A stretch of 64,000 nt of DNA from Devosia sp. LC5 (GCF_000735585.1 NZ_JNNO01000001.1:124001-188000), one strand, 5' to 3'. Counted from the stretch's first letter, positions 11,582-24,527 are shown. The notes: generated by a model not told the origin, from the sequence alone. A program made the numbers and translations.

Positions 11582-11612
11582 CCCACCGGGTCATTCCGGC
11601 GCAGGCCGGAAT
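11582..11612 (+). repeat. REP-like repeat (copy 2)
   Basis: 31 nt identical to 7418-7448. The right arm is shorter here: the sequence continues AATCC rather than AATGAC, so the palindrome is truncated to about 8 bp. Confidence 0.88.
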
Positions 11613-11711
11613 CCATGCTGTGAGCTCTCCACAAACACCATGCTCGGATAGCCTTCAGCATGGATCTCGGCCCGCGCCGGGATGCTTCGTGGGGACTGCA
11701 GCTTCGGAGGG

Positions 11712-12056
11712 CTACCCCACCAGATAAAACAACCGCGCCACTGTATGGTCCCGCATCGCCTGCGCCGGCAGCTTCCCCGTCAGCGCGGCCACGACTTGCC
11801 CCGGATCCGGCACCGCACTCGCATCCACCACCACATTCTTGAACGCCGGGCGCAGCCCCTGCTTGGCCCCTTCGAGCAGATCGAACAGCATGGCGCGCAC
11901 ATCATTGCGCCCGGCGCAGGCGATGCAATTGTCGCCATCGGGATGGCCGTGCCCGCTATTGGCGGGCAGGCGCAACAAAGCGGTGTCCGGGCCCAGCGCC
12001 AGCAGGCGTGTAGGCTCGGTTACCAGGGTCACCGGGATCGGTTCAACGCGGCCCAT
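11712..12056 (-). CDS. Small CobW-like protein lacking the P-loop, coupled to metH
   Basis: Protein of 114 aa starting 4 nt after the metH stop (ATG 12056; a longer frame to 12158 would lie inside metH). It reads like a shrunken COG0523 G domain: the opening PIPVTLVTEPTRLL mirrors the first strand of CobW proteins ([14 protein letters not shown]) but the Walker A glycines and lysine are gone; then NCIACAGRNDVRAMLFDLLE parallels the [12 protein letters not shown] metal-site block with CIAC in place of CxCC; then FKNVVVDASAVPDPGQVVAAL parallels the [13 protein letters not shown] strand. The CobW_C domain is missing. GTP binding is therefore unlikely, while a two-cysteine metal site remains possible. 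The homology is my reading by eye, and moderate in certainty; cotranscription with metH is strongly suggested. Confidence 0.6.
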   Translation of the reverse strand: MGRVEPIPVTLVTEPTRLLALGPDTALLRLPANSGHGHPDGDNCIACAGRNDVRAMLFDLLEGAKQGLRPAFKNVVVDASAVPDPGQVVAALTGKLPAQAMRDHTVARLFYLVG

Positions 12057-12060
12057 AGCA

Positions 12061-15813
<3,753 letters not shown>

Positions 15814-15849
15814 CGCCATAACCTCGGTTCGGTCGATTTTTCCGGTGAC

Positions 15850-15865
15850 ATAAAGATATCTTTAT
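15850..15865. promoter_or_regulatory. Palindromic operator upstream of metH
   Basis: ATAAAGATATCTTTAT is a 16-bp perfect palindrome; an overlapping dyad AGATAT/ATATCT extends to about 15870. It resembles, from memory, sites of ArsR-type regulators of the S-adenosylhomocysteine/methionine cycle (SahR-like). The regulator itself is not in the window. Confidence 0.6.
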
Positions 15866-16072
15866 ATCTCTTGAGATGCAAGGACAGGAGTGCTGCCACA
15901 CTTTGCACCCAAGCACCGCCAATTTACCTCAAATGCTACGCTCAACGCTAACAGTCCGTTCCCTTTAACCTGGCTGAAACCAGAAAAGGGTTCTTTGCGC
16001 ATTACAGCACGAGATCGCGTTATGATCTGTGCGTATTAGTGTGACCAGCGTAAGAGTTTGCGTACCGTGACG

Positions 16073-17098
16073 ATGCCCCCCTGGCGCCAAGCCATCCGCC
16101 TCGTGGCCCTCGGCGCCCTGATCGCCCCCACGCTTGCCGCCTGCTACACGGGCGGCCTCGGCGCCACCGTCAAGCGCAGCGCCTTCACCTCCAAGGAATA
16201 TGGTGTCGGCGTTTCTCCCCGCGTCACCAACAATCCCAATCCGCCCAAAGGGGGAGGGCGCTACCAGGTCGGCAAGCCCTATACCGTGCGCGGAAAAACC
16301 TATGTGCCGCAAGAAGATCCGAACTATCGGGCCGTCGGCAACGCCTCCTGGTATGGCTCCGATTTTCACGGCCGCCGCACCGCCAATGGCGAGATATTCT
16401 CGGCCAACGCCATCACCGGCGCCCACCCCACACTACCGCTGCCATCCTATGTCCGGGTGACCAATCAGGAAAACGGCCGCTCCATCGTCGTCCGCGTCAA
16501 CGACCGCGGCCCCTATCTCCCCGGCCGTATCATGGACCTGTCGCACCGCGCCGCCGAGATGCTCGGCTACGTCAATAACGGCTCGGCGCAAGTCCAGGTC
16601 GAATATGTCGGCAAGGCCCCCCTTGAGGGCGACGACACCCGCGCCTTGCTGGCTAGCTACGACGGCCCGCCCGTCAGTGGCGGTACCAGATATGCCGATA
16701 ATACCAATAGCTTAGCAGACATGGCGGGTAATTTCTTCGGCAATCTATTCTCCTATTCTGACACCACCCCGCAGGCCCAGGACGCCAACATCGGCACCGC
16801 CTTCGCCGCCGTCAACGCCATGGCGGCCAAGTCGCCCGATCTGCAAGATTGGGCTAAGTCCGTCGACGCCGACTCGCGCGTAATCAGGCTTGGGCTTGGC
16901 GTATTCTCGGATGAAGCCAATGCCATTGCTTTGTCTGAACAATTTGCCGTTATCGGTTCCGTCCAGGAAGAGCCAGTTTCTGTCAATGGCAAGCCAGCAA
17001 CGCGGCTAACGCTGACTTATCTCAAGCCCGGCGTCGGTCGCGAAGATGCTATCGCCCTGGCACGAAAACTTGGCCTCAACGACATAAATCTCTATTAG
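16073..17098 (+). CDS. rlpA: RlpA-like septal lytic transglycosylase lipoprotein with SPOR domain
   Basis: Envelope lipoprotein, 341 aa. A hydrophobic signal ends in the lipobox LAAC (near residue 23). A double-psi beta-barrel follows with GNASWYGSDFHGRRTANGE, YVRVTNQENGRSIVVRVNDRGP and IMDLSHRAAEMLGY, keeping the Asp and His typical of RlpA enzymes that cut peptide-free glycan strands at the septum. The C-terminal ~80 residues fit a SPOR domain, which binds such denuded glycans. Start uncertain: ATG 16073 chosen, with GTG 16067 and TTG 16058 in frame. It heads the dacF-tmk-holB-metG run, divergent from metH. Confidence 0.88.
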   Translation: MPPWRQAIRLVALGALIAPTLAACYTGGLGATVKRSAFTSKEYGVGVSPRVTNNPNPPKGGGRYQVGKPYTVRGKTYVPQEDPNYRAVGNASWYGSDFHGRRTANGEIFSANAITGAHPTLPLPSYVRVTNQENGRSIVVRVNDRGPYLPGRIMDLSHRAAEMLGYVNNGSAQVQVEYVGKAPLEGDDTRALLASYDGPPVSGGTRYADNTNSLADMAGNFFGNLFSYSDTTPQAQDANIGTAFAAVNAMAAKSPDLQDWAKSVDADSRVIRLGLGVFSDEANAIALSEQFAVIGSVQEEPVSVNGKPATRLTLTYLKPGVGREDAIALARKLGLNDINLY

Positions 17099-17169
17099 TC
17101 TATAGAGCCGGCGCGGCTATCCTTGGGGTCGGCCGGGCTACGGCCCGCAACCAATTGGAAGCCTGGTTC

Positions 17170-18315
17170 GTGAAACCGATAGCGCAAATTCTTATCCTCC
17201 TGCTGGCGCTGACTGCGCCGGCTTTCGCGCAAGCCAATTTCGACACCAAAGCCAGGTTTGCCATCCTGATGGATGAGGAATCCGGCACCGTCATTTTCCA
17301 GAAAGACGCCGACCTGCCAATGGAGCCGGCCAGCATGGCCAAGCTCATGACCATCGCCGTCGTCTTCAACGAGGTGCGGGCCGGTCGCGTCAGGATGAGT
17401 GACGAATTCTTCGTCTCCGAAAACGCCTGGCGCACGGGCGGTGCGGCCTCCGGAGGATCGACCATGTTCGCGGAGCTGAACTCCAAGATCAGCGTCGAAA
17501 ATCTCATTCGTTCGGTAATCGTCCAATCCGGCAATGATGCGTCCATCGTTCTGGCCGAGGGCATCGCTGGCTCAGAAACCAGCTTTGCTGCGATGATGAA
17601 CGAGCTGGCGGAAGATATCGGACTCGAGAATTCGGTTTTCACCAATTCAACCGGTTTGCCGGACCCCGGCATGCATGTAACGGCGCGGGACCTAGCCGAT
17701 TTGGCGCGCTACCTGATCCATCATTTCCCCGAATATTACCATTATTTCTCCGAACCTGAGATGGAGTGGAACGGCATCAAGCAGGCCAACCGCAATTCAT
17801 TGGTCGAGTTGGGGATCGGCGTCGATGGCCTCAAGACCGGCCACACCGAAGCGGCCGGCTATGGCTCGGTGATCTCCACCGATCATGGCGGGCGGCGGCT
17901 GATTGCTGTGGTGCATGGCCTCAAATCCATGGCCGAACGCGCCGAAGAAGGGCGCAAGCTGATCACCTGGGGCGCACGGGCTTTTGAGCGTGTTGCAGCC
18001 TATGCCGATGGCGCTGTGGTGGCCTATGCCAATGTCTACGGCGGTACCAGCGGCAGTGTCGGCTTGGTTGGAGATGGCGAAATTGCGCTCTACCTGCCGC
18101 GCGGGTCGCGTAAATGCCTTGGCGCATCGGTGGTCTATACGGGGCCGTTAATGCCGCCGGTCAATGCGGGCGACAAGGTTGCAGAATTGCGCGTGTTCTG
18201 CGACGAACAACTGGTGCAGACCGCGCCGCTTTTCGCTGCCGAAACGGTAGAGCAGGGCGGCATCGTGCGCCGCGCGACCGATGCGCTCAAGCAGCTGGCC
18301 TTGGGTTGGCTCTAA
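17170..18315 (+). CDS. dacF: D-alanyl-D-alanine carboxypeptidase (PBP5/6 family)
   Basis: Penicillin-binding DD-carboxypeptidase that trims the terminal D-Ala of peptidoglycan stem peptides in the periplasm; 381 aa. A signal peptide (MKPIAQILILLLALTAPAFA) is followed by the serine-peptidase S11 triad of motifs: SMAK (S55-K58), SGN (120-122) and KTG (222-224). The C-terminal beta domain and a final hydrophobic/amphipathic tail (LKQLALGWL) suit membrane anchoring. The start is taken as GTG 17170, 8 nt after GGAAG; TTG 17155 is in frame but lacks a site. It follows rlpA by 71 nt. Confidence 0.9.
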   Translation: MKPIAQILILLLALTAPAFAQANFDTKARFAILMDEESGTVIFQKDADLPMEPASMAKLMTIAVVFNEVRAGRVRMSDEFFVSENAWRTGGAASGGSTMFAELNSKISVENLIRSVIVQSGNDASIVLAEGIAGSETSFAAMMNELAEDIGLENSVFTNSTGLPDPGMHVTARDLADLARYLIHHFPEYYHYFSEPEMEWNGIKQANRNSLVELGIGVDGLKTGHTEAAGYGSVISTDHGGRRLIAVVHGLKSMAERAEEGRKLITWGARAFERVAAYADGAVVAYANVYGGTSGSVGLVGDGEIALYLPRGSRKCLGASVVYTGPLMPPVNAGDKVAELRVFCDEQLVQTAPLFAAETVEQGGIVRRATDALKQLALGWL

Positions 18316-18336
18316 GACTGGGATAAAGACTGGCTG

Positions 18337-19023
18337 ATGCTGGAAGCGCCAAAAACCAACCGTGCCCGCTTCATCACCTTCGAAGGTGGCGAAGGCGTCG
18401 GCAAATCGACGCAGGTCAAGCGCCTGCTGGCTAATCTGCACCGCCTGTCGATCGAAGCCATGCGCACCCGCGAGCCGGGCGGCACACCACGTGCAGAAGC
18501 GATCCGCTCATTCATCCTGCAAGGACGCTCGGAGAGCTGGGGCCCCGGCGCCGAGGCCGTGTTGTTTGCCGCGGCACGACTCGACCACGTCACGCAACTG
18601 ATCGAACCCAACCTGCAGGCCGGTACCTGGGTGATCTGCGACCGCTTCCACGATTCGACCCGCGCCTATCAGGGGCTGACCGGCGGGGTCGATGACAAAC
18701 TTATCCGCGGGCTCGAAACGTTGGCGCTTGATGGGCATACCCCGGATCTGACGATCATACTGGATATGGACCCCGAAGCCGCATTCAAGCGCGTGGCCTT
18801 GCGCGCTATCGAAGACGGTCTGGCCCAGACGGGCGACCGTTTCGAGAAGGAGGACCTGGATTGGCACAAGCGGCTGCGCGACGGGTTCCTTGAAATTGCT
18901 CGCAACAATCCGGACCGCTGTATCGTGATCACTGCGGAACAGAGCGCCGATGCCTTGGAAACGGCCATCTGGGACGCGGTTTGCCAACGCTTTCCCGAAC
19001 TGCTGCGTGGTTCGCAGGCATGA
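18337..19023 (+). CDS. tmk: Thymidylate kinase
   Basis: Phosphorylates dTMP to dTDP, essential for DNA precursors; 228 aa. P-loop FEGGEGVGKSTQ (about 16-26), the TREPGGTPRAE segment, the DR pair in CDRFHDSTRAYQG, and a C-terminal lid region. Starts 21 nt after dacF; its stop overlaps the holB start by ATGA. Confidence 0.96.
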   Translation: MLEAPKTNRARFITFEGGEGVGKSTQVKRLLANLHRLSIEAMRTREPGGTPRAEAIRSFILQGRSESWGPGAEAVLFAAARLDHVTQLIEPNLQAGTWVICDRFHDSTRAYQGLTGGVDDKLIRGLETLALDGHTPDLTIILDMDPEAAFKRVALRAIEDGLAQTGDRFEKEDLDWHKRLRDGFLEIARNNPDRCIVITAEQSADALETAIWDAVCQRFPELLRGSQA

Positions 19024-20048
19024 GCGACCCCGACGCCATCGAAGACGTACCGCTGCCTGAGCGGCGCCAGCGGGCGCGCGGGCATGACGCGGCACGCAAT
19101 GCCATTTTCGCCAATATCGCCGAACGCCGCTTGCCGGGCGCTATCCTGCTGCATGGCCCGCAGGGCATCGGCAAAGCCACCTTCGCCTTTGAAATCGCCG
19201 CTGCAATTCTGGTGGCGACGGGCGATGAGGGGGCGGAGCGCGTCGAGGAGCAGGTGGCGGCAATGTCGCACCCCAACCTCTTCCTGCTGCGCCGCCGCCC
19301 CAAGGACGGCAAGGGTTATTACACAGTTATCCGCGTCGAGGACGTCCGCGAGGTGCGCGATTCTCTCCATCATACGCGGGGCAGGGCGGGACACCGGATC
19401 GCCATCATCGACAGTATCGACGATTGCAACCCATCTGCCGCCAATGCCCTGCTGAAAACGCTGGAGGAGCCGCCCGCGGACACGACATTTCTGCTGGTGT
19501 CGCACCGCCCGGGACAGCTCCTGCCCACGATCAAATCGCGCTGCCACAATCTGGCGCTTCGGCCGATTTCCGATGCTGACGTCGCTGCGGTGTTGATGGA
19601 GCAGGGCGATGCCTTGGGCGAGGCCGAGTTGCAGCGGGCCGTTGCGCTTGCTGGCGGACGGCCGCGCAGGGCGTTTGAAACGCTGGCGCTAGAGGAAGGC
19701 TCGGCTCTGGGCGCGCTTCAGGCCTGGCTGGCCGATCCGCTGCGTCATCCGGCCGGTGTGAGCCTGCAATTGGCGGATGCCCTGGGCGCCGATGCGCAAA
19801 GCACCGAATTGTCGTTTGCCCGCGAAATGCTGGACGACTGGATGGCCGACGAAGCCCGCAATGCGGCCATGCAGACAGGCGCCCGCAAGCGCCTTGCCTC
19901 CGCCAACGAGCTATGGGACAAGGCACACGCCCTGCTCGCCGAGGCCGACAGCATCAATCTGGACATGAAACAGACGCTGGCCGCCATTTTCGATGCGATC
20001 AGAAAGCATGTTTCACTGACTGTTCCCGTTTCCGCCGAGCCACGATGA
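19020..20048 (+). CDS. holB: DNA polymerase III subunit delta'
   Basis: Clamp-loader subunit, 342 aa. AAA+ features: [18 protein letters not shown] near residues 40-56 and the sensor region [20 protein letters not shown] with the SRC motif shortly after (TIKSRCHNL). The P-loop lysine is present although delta' is generally not the hydrolysing subunit. ATG 19020 overlaps the tmk stop and the holB stop overlaps metG, a coupled tmk-holB-metG unit typical of Rhizobiales. Confidence 0.93.
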   Translation: MSDPDAIEDVPLPERRQRARGHDAARNAIFANIAERRLPGAILLHGPQGIGKATFAFEIAAAILVATGDEGAERVEEQVAAMSHPNLFLLRRRPKDGKGYYTVIRVEDVREVRDSLHHTRGRAGHRIAIIDSIDDCNPSAANALLKTLEEPPADTTFLLVSHRPGQLLPTIKSRCHNLALRPISDADVAAVLMEQGDALGEAELQRAVALAGGRPRRAFETLALEEGSALGALQAWLADPLRHPAGVSLQLADALGADAQSTELSFAREMLDDWMADEARNAAMQTGARKRLASANELWDKAHALLAEADSINLDMKQTLAAIFDAIRKHVSLTVPVSAEPR

Positions 20049-21595
20049 CCGCAAAGCCCTTCTACGTCACCACAGCGATCTCCTATCCCAATGGAGCGCC
20101 CCATATCGGGCACGCCTATGAGATGATCGCGACCGACGCCATCGCCCGCTGGAAGCGGCTGGAAGGCCGCGAAGTCTATTTCCTGACCGGCACTGACGAG
20201 CATGGCATCAAGATGGTGCAGACTGCCGCAGCGCAGGGCGTCACCCCGCGCGAGTTGGCCGATCGCAATTCCGGCGAATTCCGCCGGCTGGCCGAGCTGT
20301 TGGACATCTCTAACGACGATTTTATCCGCACCACCGAGCCGCGTCACCACGAAGCCAGCCAGGCGATCTGGTCCAAAATGGCCGCGAGCAATAATGGCGA
20401 CATTTTCCAGTCGACCTATAAGGGCTGGTATTCGGTGCGCGACGAAGCCTATTTCGACGAGGACGAGCTGACGGAAAAGGATGGCAAGCGTTTTGCCCCA
20501 TCCGGCGCCGAGGTGAACTGGGTCGAAGAGCCGACCTATTTCTTCCGCCTGTCGGCCTATCAGCAGAAGCTGCTTGATCTCTACGAGAGCAATCCGGATT
20601 TCATCGCGCCCAGGGAGCGGCGCAATGAGATCATTTCCTTCGTCAAAAGCGGCCTGAAGGACCTGTCGATTTCCCGCACCACGTTCGATTGGGGCGTTCC
20701 CGTGCCGGGCGCACCTGGGCATGTGATGTATGTGTGGGTCGACGCGCTGACCAATTATATCAGCGGCCTGGGTTTCCCCGATGAGCAGAGCACACTCTTC
20801 AAGAAGTTTTGGCCGGCCGATCTGCATGTGGTCGGCAAGGATATTATCCGTTTCCACACCGTCTATTGGCCCGCTTTCCTGATGAGCGCGGGTATCGATG
20901 TGCAGCATCGCGTGTTTGCGCATGGTTTCCTGACCGTGGACGGCCAGAAGATGAGCAAGTCGCTCGGCAATGTGGTCGATCCGTTTGAACTTGCTGAGGA
21001 ATTCGGCGTCGATCAGCTGCGCTATTTCCTGCTCCGCGAAGTGTCTTTCGGGCAGGATGGCGATTATAGCCGCGATAAATTGGTCAACCGCGTCAATGCC
21101 GATCTTGCCAATAATCTGGGCAATCTGGCGCAGCGTTCGCTGTCAATGATCAACAAGAACTGCGATGGCCTGGTACCGGAATATGCCGGGGCGACGCCGG
21201 ACGACGAGGCCCTTGTCGCCGAGGTCGATCTGGCACTGGCCGAGGCACAGCGGGCCATGGATGGCCAACTGGTGCATGAGGCGGCCGGCGCGATCATCGC
21301 GGCGCTGAGTGCGGCGAATAACTATTTCGCGGCCCAGGAGCCGTGGGCGCTCAAGAAGACCGACGCGGTGCGTATGGGCTCGGTGCTCTATCGGACGGCG
21401 GATGTGGTTCGCCGGCTGACCATTCCGCTGCTCGCTTTCGTGCCGAAATCGGCCAATGCGATCCTCGATCAACTGGCTGTCCCGGCTGAGGAACGCACTC
21501 TGGTGGCCGCGCAGCTTGCCAATGGGCTGCAGGCCGGCGCGGCTTTGCCGGTACCCCAAGGCGTTTTCGCGCGACTCGAGCGCAAGGCATCCTGA
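20045..21595 (+). CDS. metG: Methionyl-tRNA synthetase
   Basis: Class I aminoacyl-tRNA synthetase charging tRNA-Met; 516 aa. HIGH occurs as PHIGHAYE (20-23) and KMSKS in [11 protein letters not shown] near residue 300. The zinc-knuckle is of the short type, without the four-cysteine cluster of the E. coli enzyme, and there is no C-terminal tRNA-binding appendix: the compact MetG form usual in alphaproteobacteria. ATG overlaps the holB stop. Confidence 0.96.
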   Translation: MTAKPFYVTTAISYPNGAPHIGHAYEMIATDAIARWKRLEGREVYFLTGTDEHGIKMVQTAAAQGVTPRELADRNSGEFRRLAELLDISNDDFIRTTEPRHHEASQAIWSKMAASNNGDIFQSTYKGWYSVRDEAYFDEDELTEKDGKRFAPSGAEVNWVEEPTYFFRLSAYQQKLLDLYESNPDFIAPRERRNEIISFVKSGLKDLSISRTTFDWGVPVPGAPGHVMYVWVDALTNYISGLGFPDEQSTLFKKFWPADLHVVGKDIIRFHTVYWPAFLMSAGIDVQHRVFAHGFLTVDGQKMSKSLGNVVDPFELAEEFGVDQLRYFLLREVSFGQDGDYSRDKLVNRVNADLANNLGNLAQRSLSMINKNCDGLVPEYAGATPDDEALVAEVDLALAEAQRAMDGQLVHEAAGAIIAALSAANNYFAAQEPWALKKTDAVRMGSVLYRTADVVRRLTIPLLAFVPKSANAILDQLAVPAEERTLVAAQLANGLQAGAALPVPQGVFARLERKAS

Positions 21596-21597
21596 CG

Positions 21598-22380
21598 ATG
21601 TTGATCGACAGTCATTGCCATCTCGACTTCGAGGCCTTGGCCGGTGATATCGACGGGGTGATGGCGCGCGCGGCGGCGGCGGGCGTCGATGGCATGGTGA
21701 CGATATCCACACGTGTGGATAACTTTTCCACATACGCGGCCATCGCGGAACGTTTCCCGAACGTCTGGTGCTCGGTCGGCACGCATCCGCATAATGCGGA
21801 TCAGGAATTGCATATTCAAACCGAGGATCTGATCCGGCTTTCGGCCCATCCGCGCTGCGTTGCGATCGGTGAAGCCGGGCTCGACTACTTCTATGACAAT
21901 GCGCCATGCGAGGCACAGGCAACCGGCCTGCGCCGTCACATCGCAGCGGCACGATCCACAGGTCTTCCACTGGTTATCCACAGCCGCTCGGCTGATGACG
22001 ATATGGCGGCAATTCTCGAAGAAGAAAGCGGGCAGGGGGCCTTCCCTTTTGTTCTGCATTGCTTCACGGCGGGAACGAATTTGGCGAACAGGGCACTGGC
22101 GCTGGGCGGCTATATTTCGTTTTCGGGCATTCTCACCTTCCGAAATGCCGAGGAAATTCGCGAAGTAGCCAAGATCGTCCCGGCGGATCGCTATCTGGTG
22201 GAGACTGATGCGCCGTATCTGGCGCCGATTCCACATCGCGGCCAGCCCAATGAGCCGTCATTCGTGCGGCATACGGCGGAGAAACTGGCGGAAGTCCGCG
22301 GCATTGATCTGGCGACGCTGGGCCAGCAAACCACAGCGAACTTTGCGCGGCTCTTCGCTAAAACCGGTTTGAGCGTCTAG
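21598..22380 (+). CDS. TatD-family metal-dependent hydrolase
   Basis: TIM-barrel nuclease of the TatD/YcfH group, 260 aa, acting on DNA ends in characterised members. Metal ligands visible in IDSHCHLDF, GEAGLDYFYD, HSRSADDD, LHCFTAG and ETDAPYLAP. It begins 2 nt after metG and abuts the MBL gene with no gap. YcfH-like genes commonly follow tmk-holB; the exact biological role in this operon is not established. Confidence 0.93.
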   Translation: MLIDSHCHLDFEALAGDIDGVMARAAAAGVDGMVTISTRVDNFSTYAAIAERFPNVWCSVGTHPHNADQELHIQTEDLIRLSAHPRCVAIGEAGLDYFYDNAPCEAQATGLRRHIAAARSTGLPLVIHSRSADDDMAAILEEESGQGAFPFVLHCFTAGTNLANRALALGGYISFSGILTFRNAEEIREVAKIVPADRYLVETDAPYLAPIPHRGQPNEPSFVRHTAEKLAEVRGIDLATLGQQTTANFARLFAKTGLSV

Positions 22381-23217
22381 ATGCCGGCTGCACAACGGGT
22401 CATCGCCACGATCCTTGGTTGCGGCTCATCGGGCGGCGTGCCGCGCATTGGCAATGTCTGGGGCGATTGCGACCCGGCCGAGCCGCGCAACCGCCGGCGG
22501 CGCTGCTCCTTGCTCATCGAGGGTTGGAGCGAGAACAGCAGTGAGCCCACTCGGGTGCTGATCGACACCGGCTGCGATTTGCGCGAGCAGTTGCTCGACG
22601 CCCAGGTCGATCGTGTCGATGCGGTGTTCTATACCCATGAGCATGCCGACCACACCCATGGCATCGATGATCTGCGGGTATTGGCGCTGCACAATCGTCG
22701 CCTGGTCGACGTATACTTCACCCACGTCACCGGCGAACGCCTCCGCGAAGCGTTCGGCTACTGCTTCACAGCGCCGTCCGGCAGTTCCTATCCGCCAATC
22801 CTCAGCGCTCACACGATCGCGCCAAATGCGGAATGCGTGGTCGAAGGGCCGGGCGGCTCTATCACCGTCCAGGCCTTCGAGCAGACCCATGGCGACATCA
22901 TCTCGCTGGGTTTTCGTATTGGCGACTTTGCCTATTGCTGCGATCTGTCGGGATTTCCGCCGCAATCACACGACGCGATATCCGGCCTGTCGATCTGGGT
23001 CATCGATGCGTTGCGCCCAACGCCGCATCCCAGCCATCTGAGCTTGCCCGAGACCCTGGAACTGATCGCCCAATTCGCGCCCGGCCAAGCCATATTGACC
23101 AATATGCATATCGATCTCGACTACCGGGCAACTGACGCCTCGACGCCAGGAAACGTCACGCCGGCATTCGATGGCATGCAGATCGACTTGCTGTCTGGAC
23201 GCATCCTCAATCTGTAG
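22381..23217 (+). CDS. Metallo-beta-lactamase-fold hydrolase (PhnP-like)
   Basis: Cytosolic MBL-fold phosphodiesterase-type protein, 278 aa. The dinuclear metal motif THEHADHTHG is at about 85-94, with a later histidine in EQTHGDIISLGF, an aspartate in AYCCDLSGFP and HPSHLS near the C-terminus. N-terminal GCGSSGGVPRIGNVWGDCDP is the hallmark of the PhnP-like clade (phosphoribosyl cyclic phosphodiesterase relatives). ATG begins on the base after the tatD stop, so it is the last gene of the rlpA-to-MBL run. Substrate unknown. Confidence 0.9.
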   Translation: MPAAQRVIATILGCGSSGGVPRIGNVWGDCDPAEPRNRRRRCSLLIEGWSENSSEPTRVLIDTGCDLREQLLDAQVDRVDAVFYTHEHADHTHGIDDLRVLALHNRRLVDVYFTHVTGERLREAFGYCFTAPSGSSYPPILSAHTIAPNAECVVEGPGGSITVQAFEQTHGDIISLGFRIGDFAYCCDLSGFPPQSHDAISGLSIWVIDALRPTPHPSHLSLPETLELIAQFAPGQAILTNMHIDLDYRATDASTPGNVTPAFDGMQIDLLSGRILNL

Positions 23218-23267
23218 GTTTGGCCGCGATGACCGCAAAACCTGGACTTCCGGACACAAATTAGTTC

Positions 23268-23283
23268 CATAATATATATTATG
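23268..23283. promoter_or_regulatory. 16-bp perfect AT palindrome between convergent genes
   Basis: CATAATATATATTATG is an exact palindrome of operator size, but both neighbouring genes end toward it, so it controls no obvious start. Function unknown. Confidence 0.4.
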
Positions 23284-23335
23284 CGAATGACAGATGTGCG
23301 GCAAAGGCCCACTGACGAGGAGGCCCACCGCCTGC

Positions 23336-24127
23336 CTAGCGACTGCCTGGTAATGGCATGCGTTCGATTTCGGCCAGAACTTCGAGCATGCCGTCGACGT
23401 TGTGCTCGGCGATCTCCCGGCCCTTCTCCGCCGTTGCTATGGACGCATCACCGACCGCGCCGCCCGGATTGATGTCGGACGCGATCCACGCATAGGTGTG
23501 GCCGAATGCGCCTGTGGGCCGCAGATATTTGTATTCAGCCTCGTCGCGTGCGGCGATGGAGACGAAGTTCTCGGCGCGGCTCATATCGACCAGATCGGGC
23601 CGGAAATGCAGGATGAGCGAAGTTTCGGCGTCACCGCCATGAATGCCGTGGCGGCGCTCGACGTCGCCCAGCAGGTCGGGCGGTGTGAAGCGCCAGCCAC
23701 TTTTGACGGCCAACATGCCGGCCTGGACCCGCAATTCACGCGCCACGATGCCCATGATCTCTTCATTGCCGCCGTGCGAATTGACGAAAATGATCTTGCG
23801 GACCCCTGCCCGCGCCACTTCCAGCCCAATCTGCGTCCAGCCGTCGATCAGATTGGTTGCCTTGTGGCTGAGCGTGCCCTTGGCCCAGATATGTTCGTTG
23901 GACTTGCCAATGGCCTGAACCGGCAGGATGCGGATGTCCAGTTCAGCCGGCGCGCGCGCCGCCAACAGTTCCATCATCGACTGGTTGATGATCGTGTCCG
24001 TGCCCACCGGCAGATGGGGCCCGTGTTGCTCGATGGCGGCGATGGGCAGCACGGCAATGGTCTTGGCCGGATCGACAGTGTTGAAATCGGACGCCGAAAA
24101 GTCGGTCCACCAGATCTTGCGCGTCAT
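23336..24127 (-). CDS. Creatininase-family amidohydrolase
   Basis: Zinc/manganese hydrolase of cyclic or linear amides, 263 aa. The creatininase metal ligands are all in place: IEQHGPHLPVGTD (E33, H35, D44), FVNSHGGN (H118) and GIHGGDAETS (H163, E168). The family also includes FAPy deformylases (ArfB) and MftE, so creatinine itself need not be the substrate. Start ATG 24127 follows GAGGA. Together with ridA, 10 nt upstream, it is divergent from an ABC importer/amidohydrolase/flavoprotein operon, implying a step in catabolism of an imported nitrogen compound. Confidence 0.88.
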   Translation of the reverse strand: MTRKIWWTDFSASDFNTVDPAKTIAVLPIAAIEQHGPHLPVGTDTIINQSMMELLAARAPAELDIRILPVQAIGKSNEHIWAKGTLSHKATNLIDGWTQIGLEVARAGVRKIIFVNSHGGNEEIMGIVARELRVQAGMLAVKSGWRFTPPDLLGDVERRHGIHGGDAETSLILHFRPDLVDMSRAENFVSIAARDEAEYKYLRPTGAFGHTYAWIASDINPGGAVGDASIATAEKGREIAEHNVDGMLEVLAEIERMPLPGSR

Positions 24128-24137
24128 AGAAAAGTCC

Positions 24138-24527
24138 TCACGCTGGGCCAGCGGCAATGGCTTCGATTTCGACGACGAATTCGGGCCGGGCAAAGCCGGA
24201 AACGATCATCAGGGTCGAGGCGGGATAAGGCTCGGCAAACAGCACGTTGCGTACGCCCATATAGTCCGGCAGATGCTCCCTGCCCGTCACATAGGCGTTG
24301 ATGCGGATGATATTGGCCAGACTCATGCCGGTCTCGCCCAGAATGGCGGCGATGTTGTCGAAACAGATGCGCGCCTGGCCCGCACAGTCGGGCGGAACCG
24401 TCTTGTCGGCGGCAATGCCCAATTGGCCGGAGCAGAACACCAACTGCTGCCCGGGCGGCACGACAATGCCGTGGCTATAGGGCGCGAAAGGCGGATGAAT
24501 CTGGTGGGGAGAGAGGGGCGTCGCCAT
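24138..24527 (-). CDS. RidA family (YjgF/UK114) protein
   Basis: Small trimeric-fold protein of 129 aa; RidA members hydrolyse reactive enamine/imine intermediates to ketones, and relatives in catabolic operons do pathway-specific deaminations. Family features: an SHGIVV/FCSGQLG beta core, QARICFDNIAAIL helix, INAYVTG, and a C-terminal VEIEAIA strand. The usual RidA arginine seems replaced (STLMIVSGFARPE), which points to a pathway-specific subfamily rather than canonical RidA. First gene of a two-gene operon with the creatininase-family hydrolase. Confidence 0.88.
   Translation of the reverse strand: MATPLSPHQIHPPFAPYSHGIVVPPGQQLVFCSGQLGIAADKTVPPDCAGQARICFDNIAAILGETGMSLANIIRINAYVTGREHLPDYMGVRNVLFAEPYPASTLMIVSGFARPEFVVEIEAIAAGPA

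Larger units (their letters stand above)
11400..11711. other. Repeat-bearing intergenic region
   Basis: 312 nt without a gene. It carries an inverted copy of the 45-nt repeat (11483-11527), a second CTCGGG/CCCGAG palindrome beside it (about 11461-11480), and the second REP-like copy (11582-11612). Both flanking genes end here, so it is a convergent 3' region. Short frames here are only repeat translations. Confidence 0.8.

Noticed and set aside
11438..11661. Short frames in the repeat region, including the VIPAQAGI-like peptide
   Set aside because: These are translations of intergenic repeats present in two copies, not genes.
23281..23472. A 63-codon frame starting at the AT palindrome
   Set aside because: It runs antisense into the creatininase-family gene and is Arg/Pro-rich without features.
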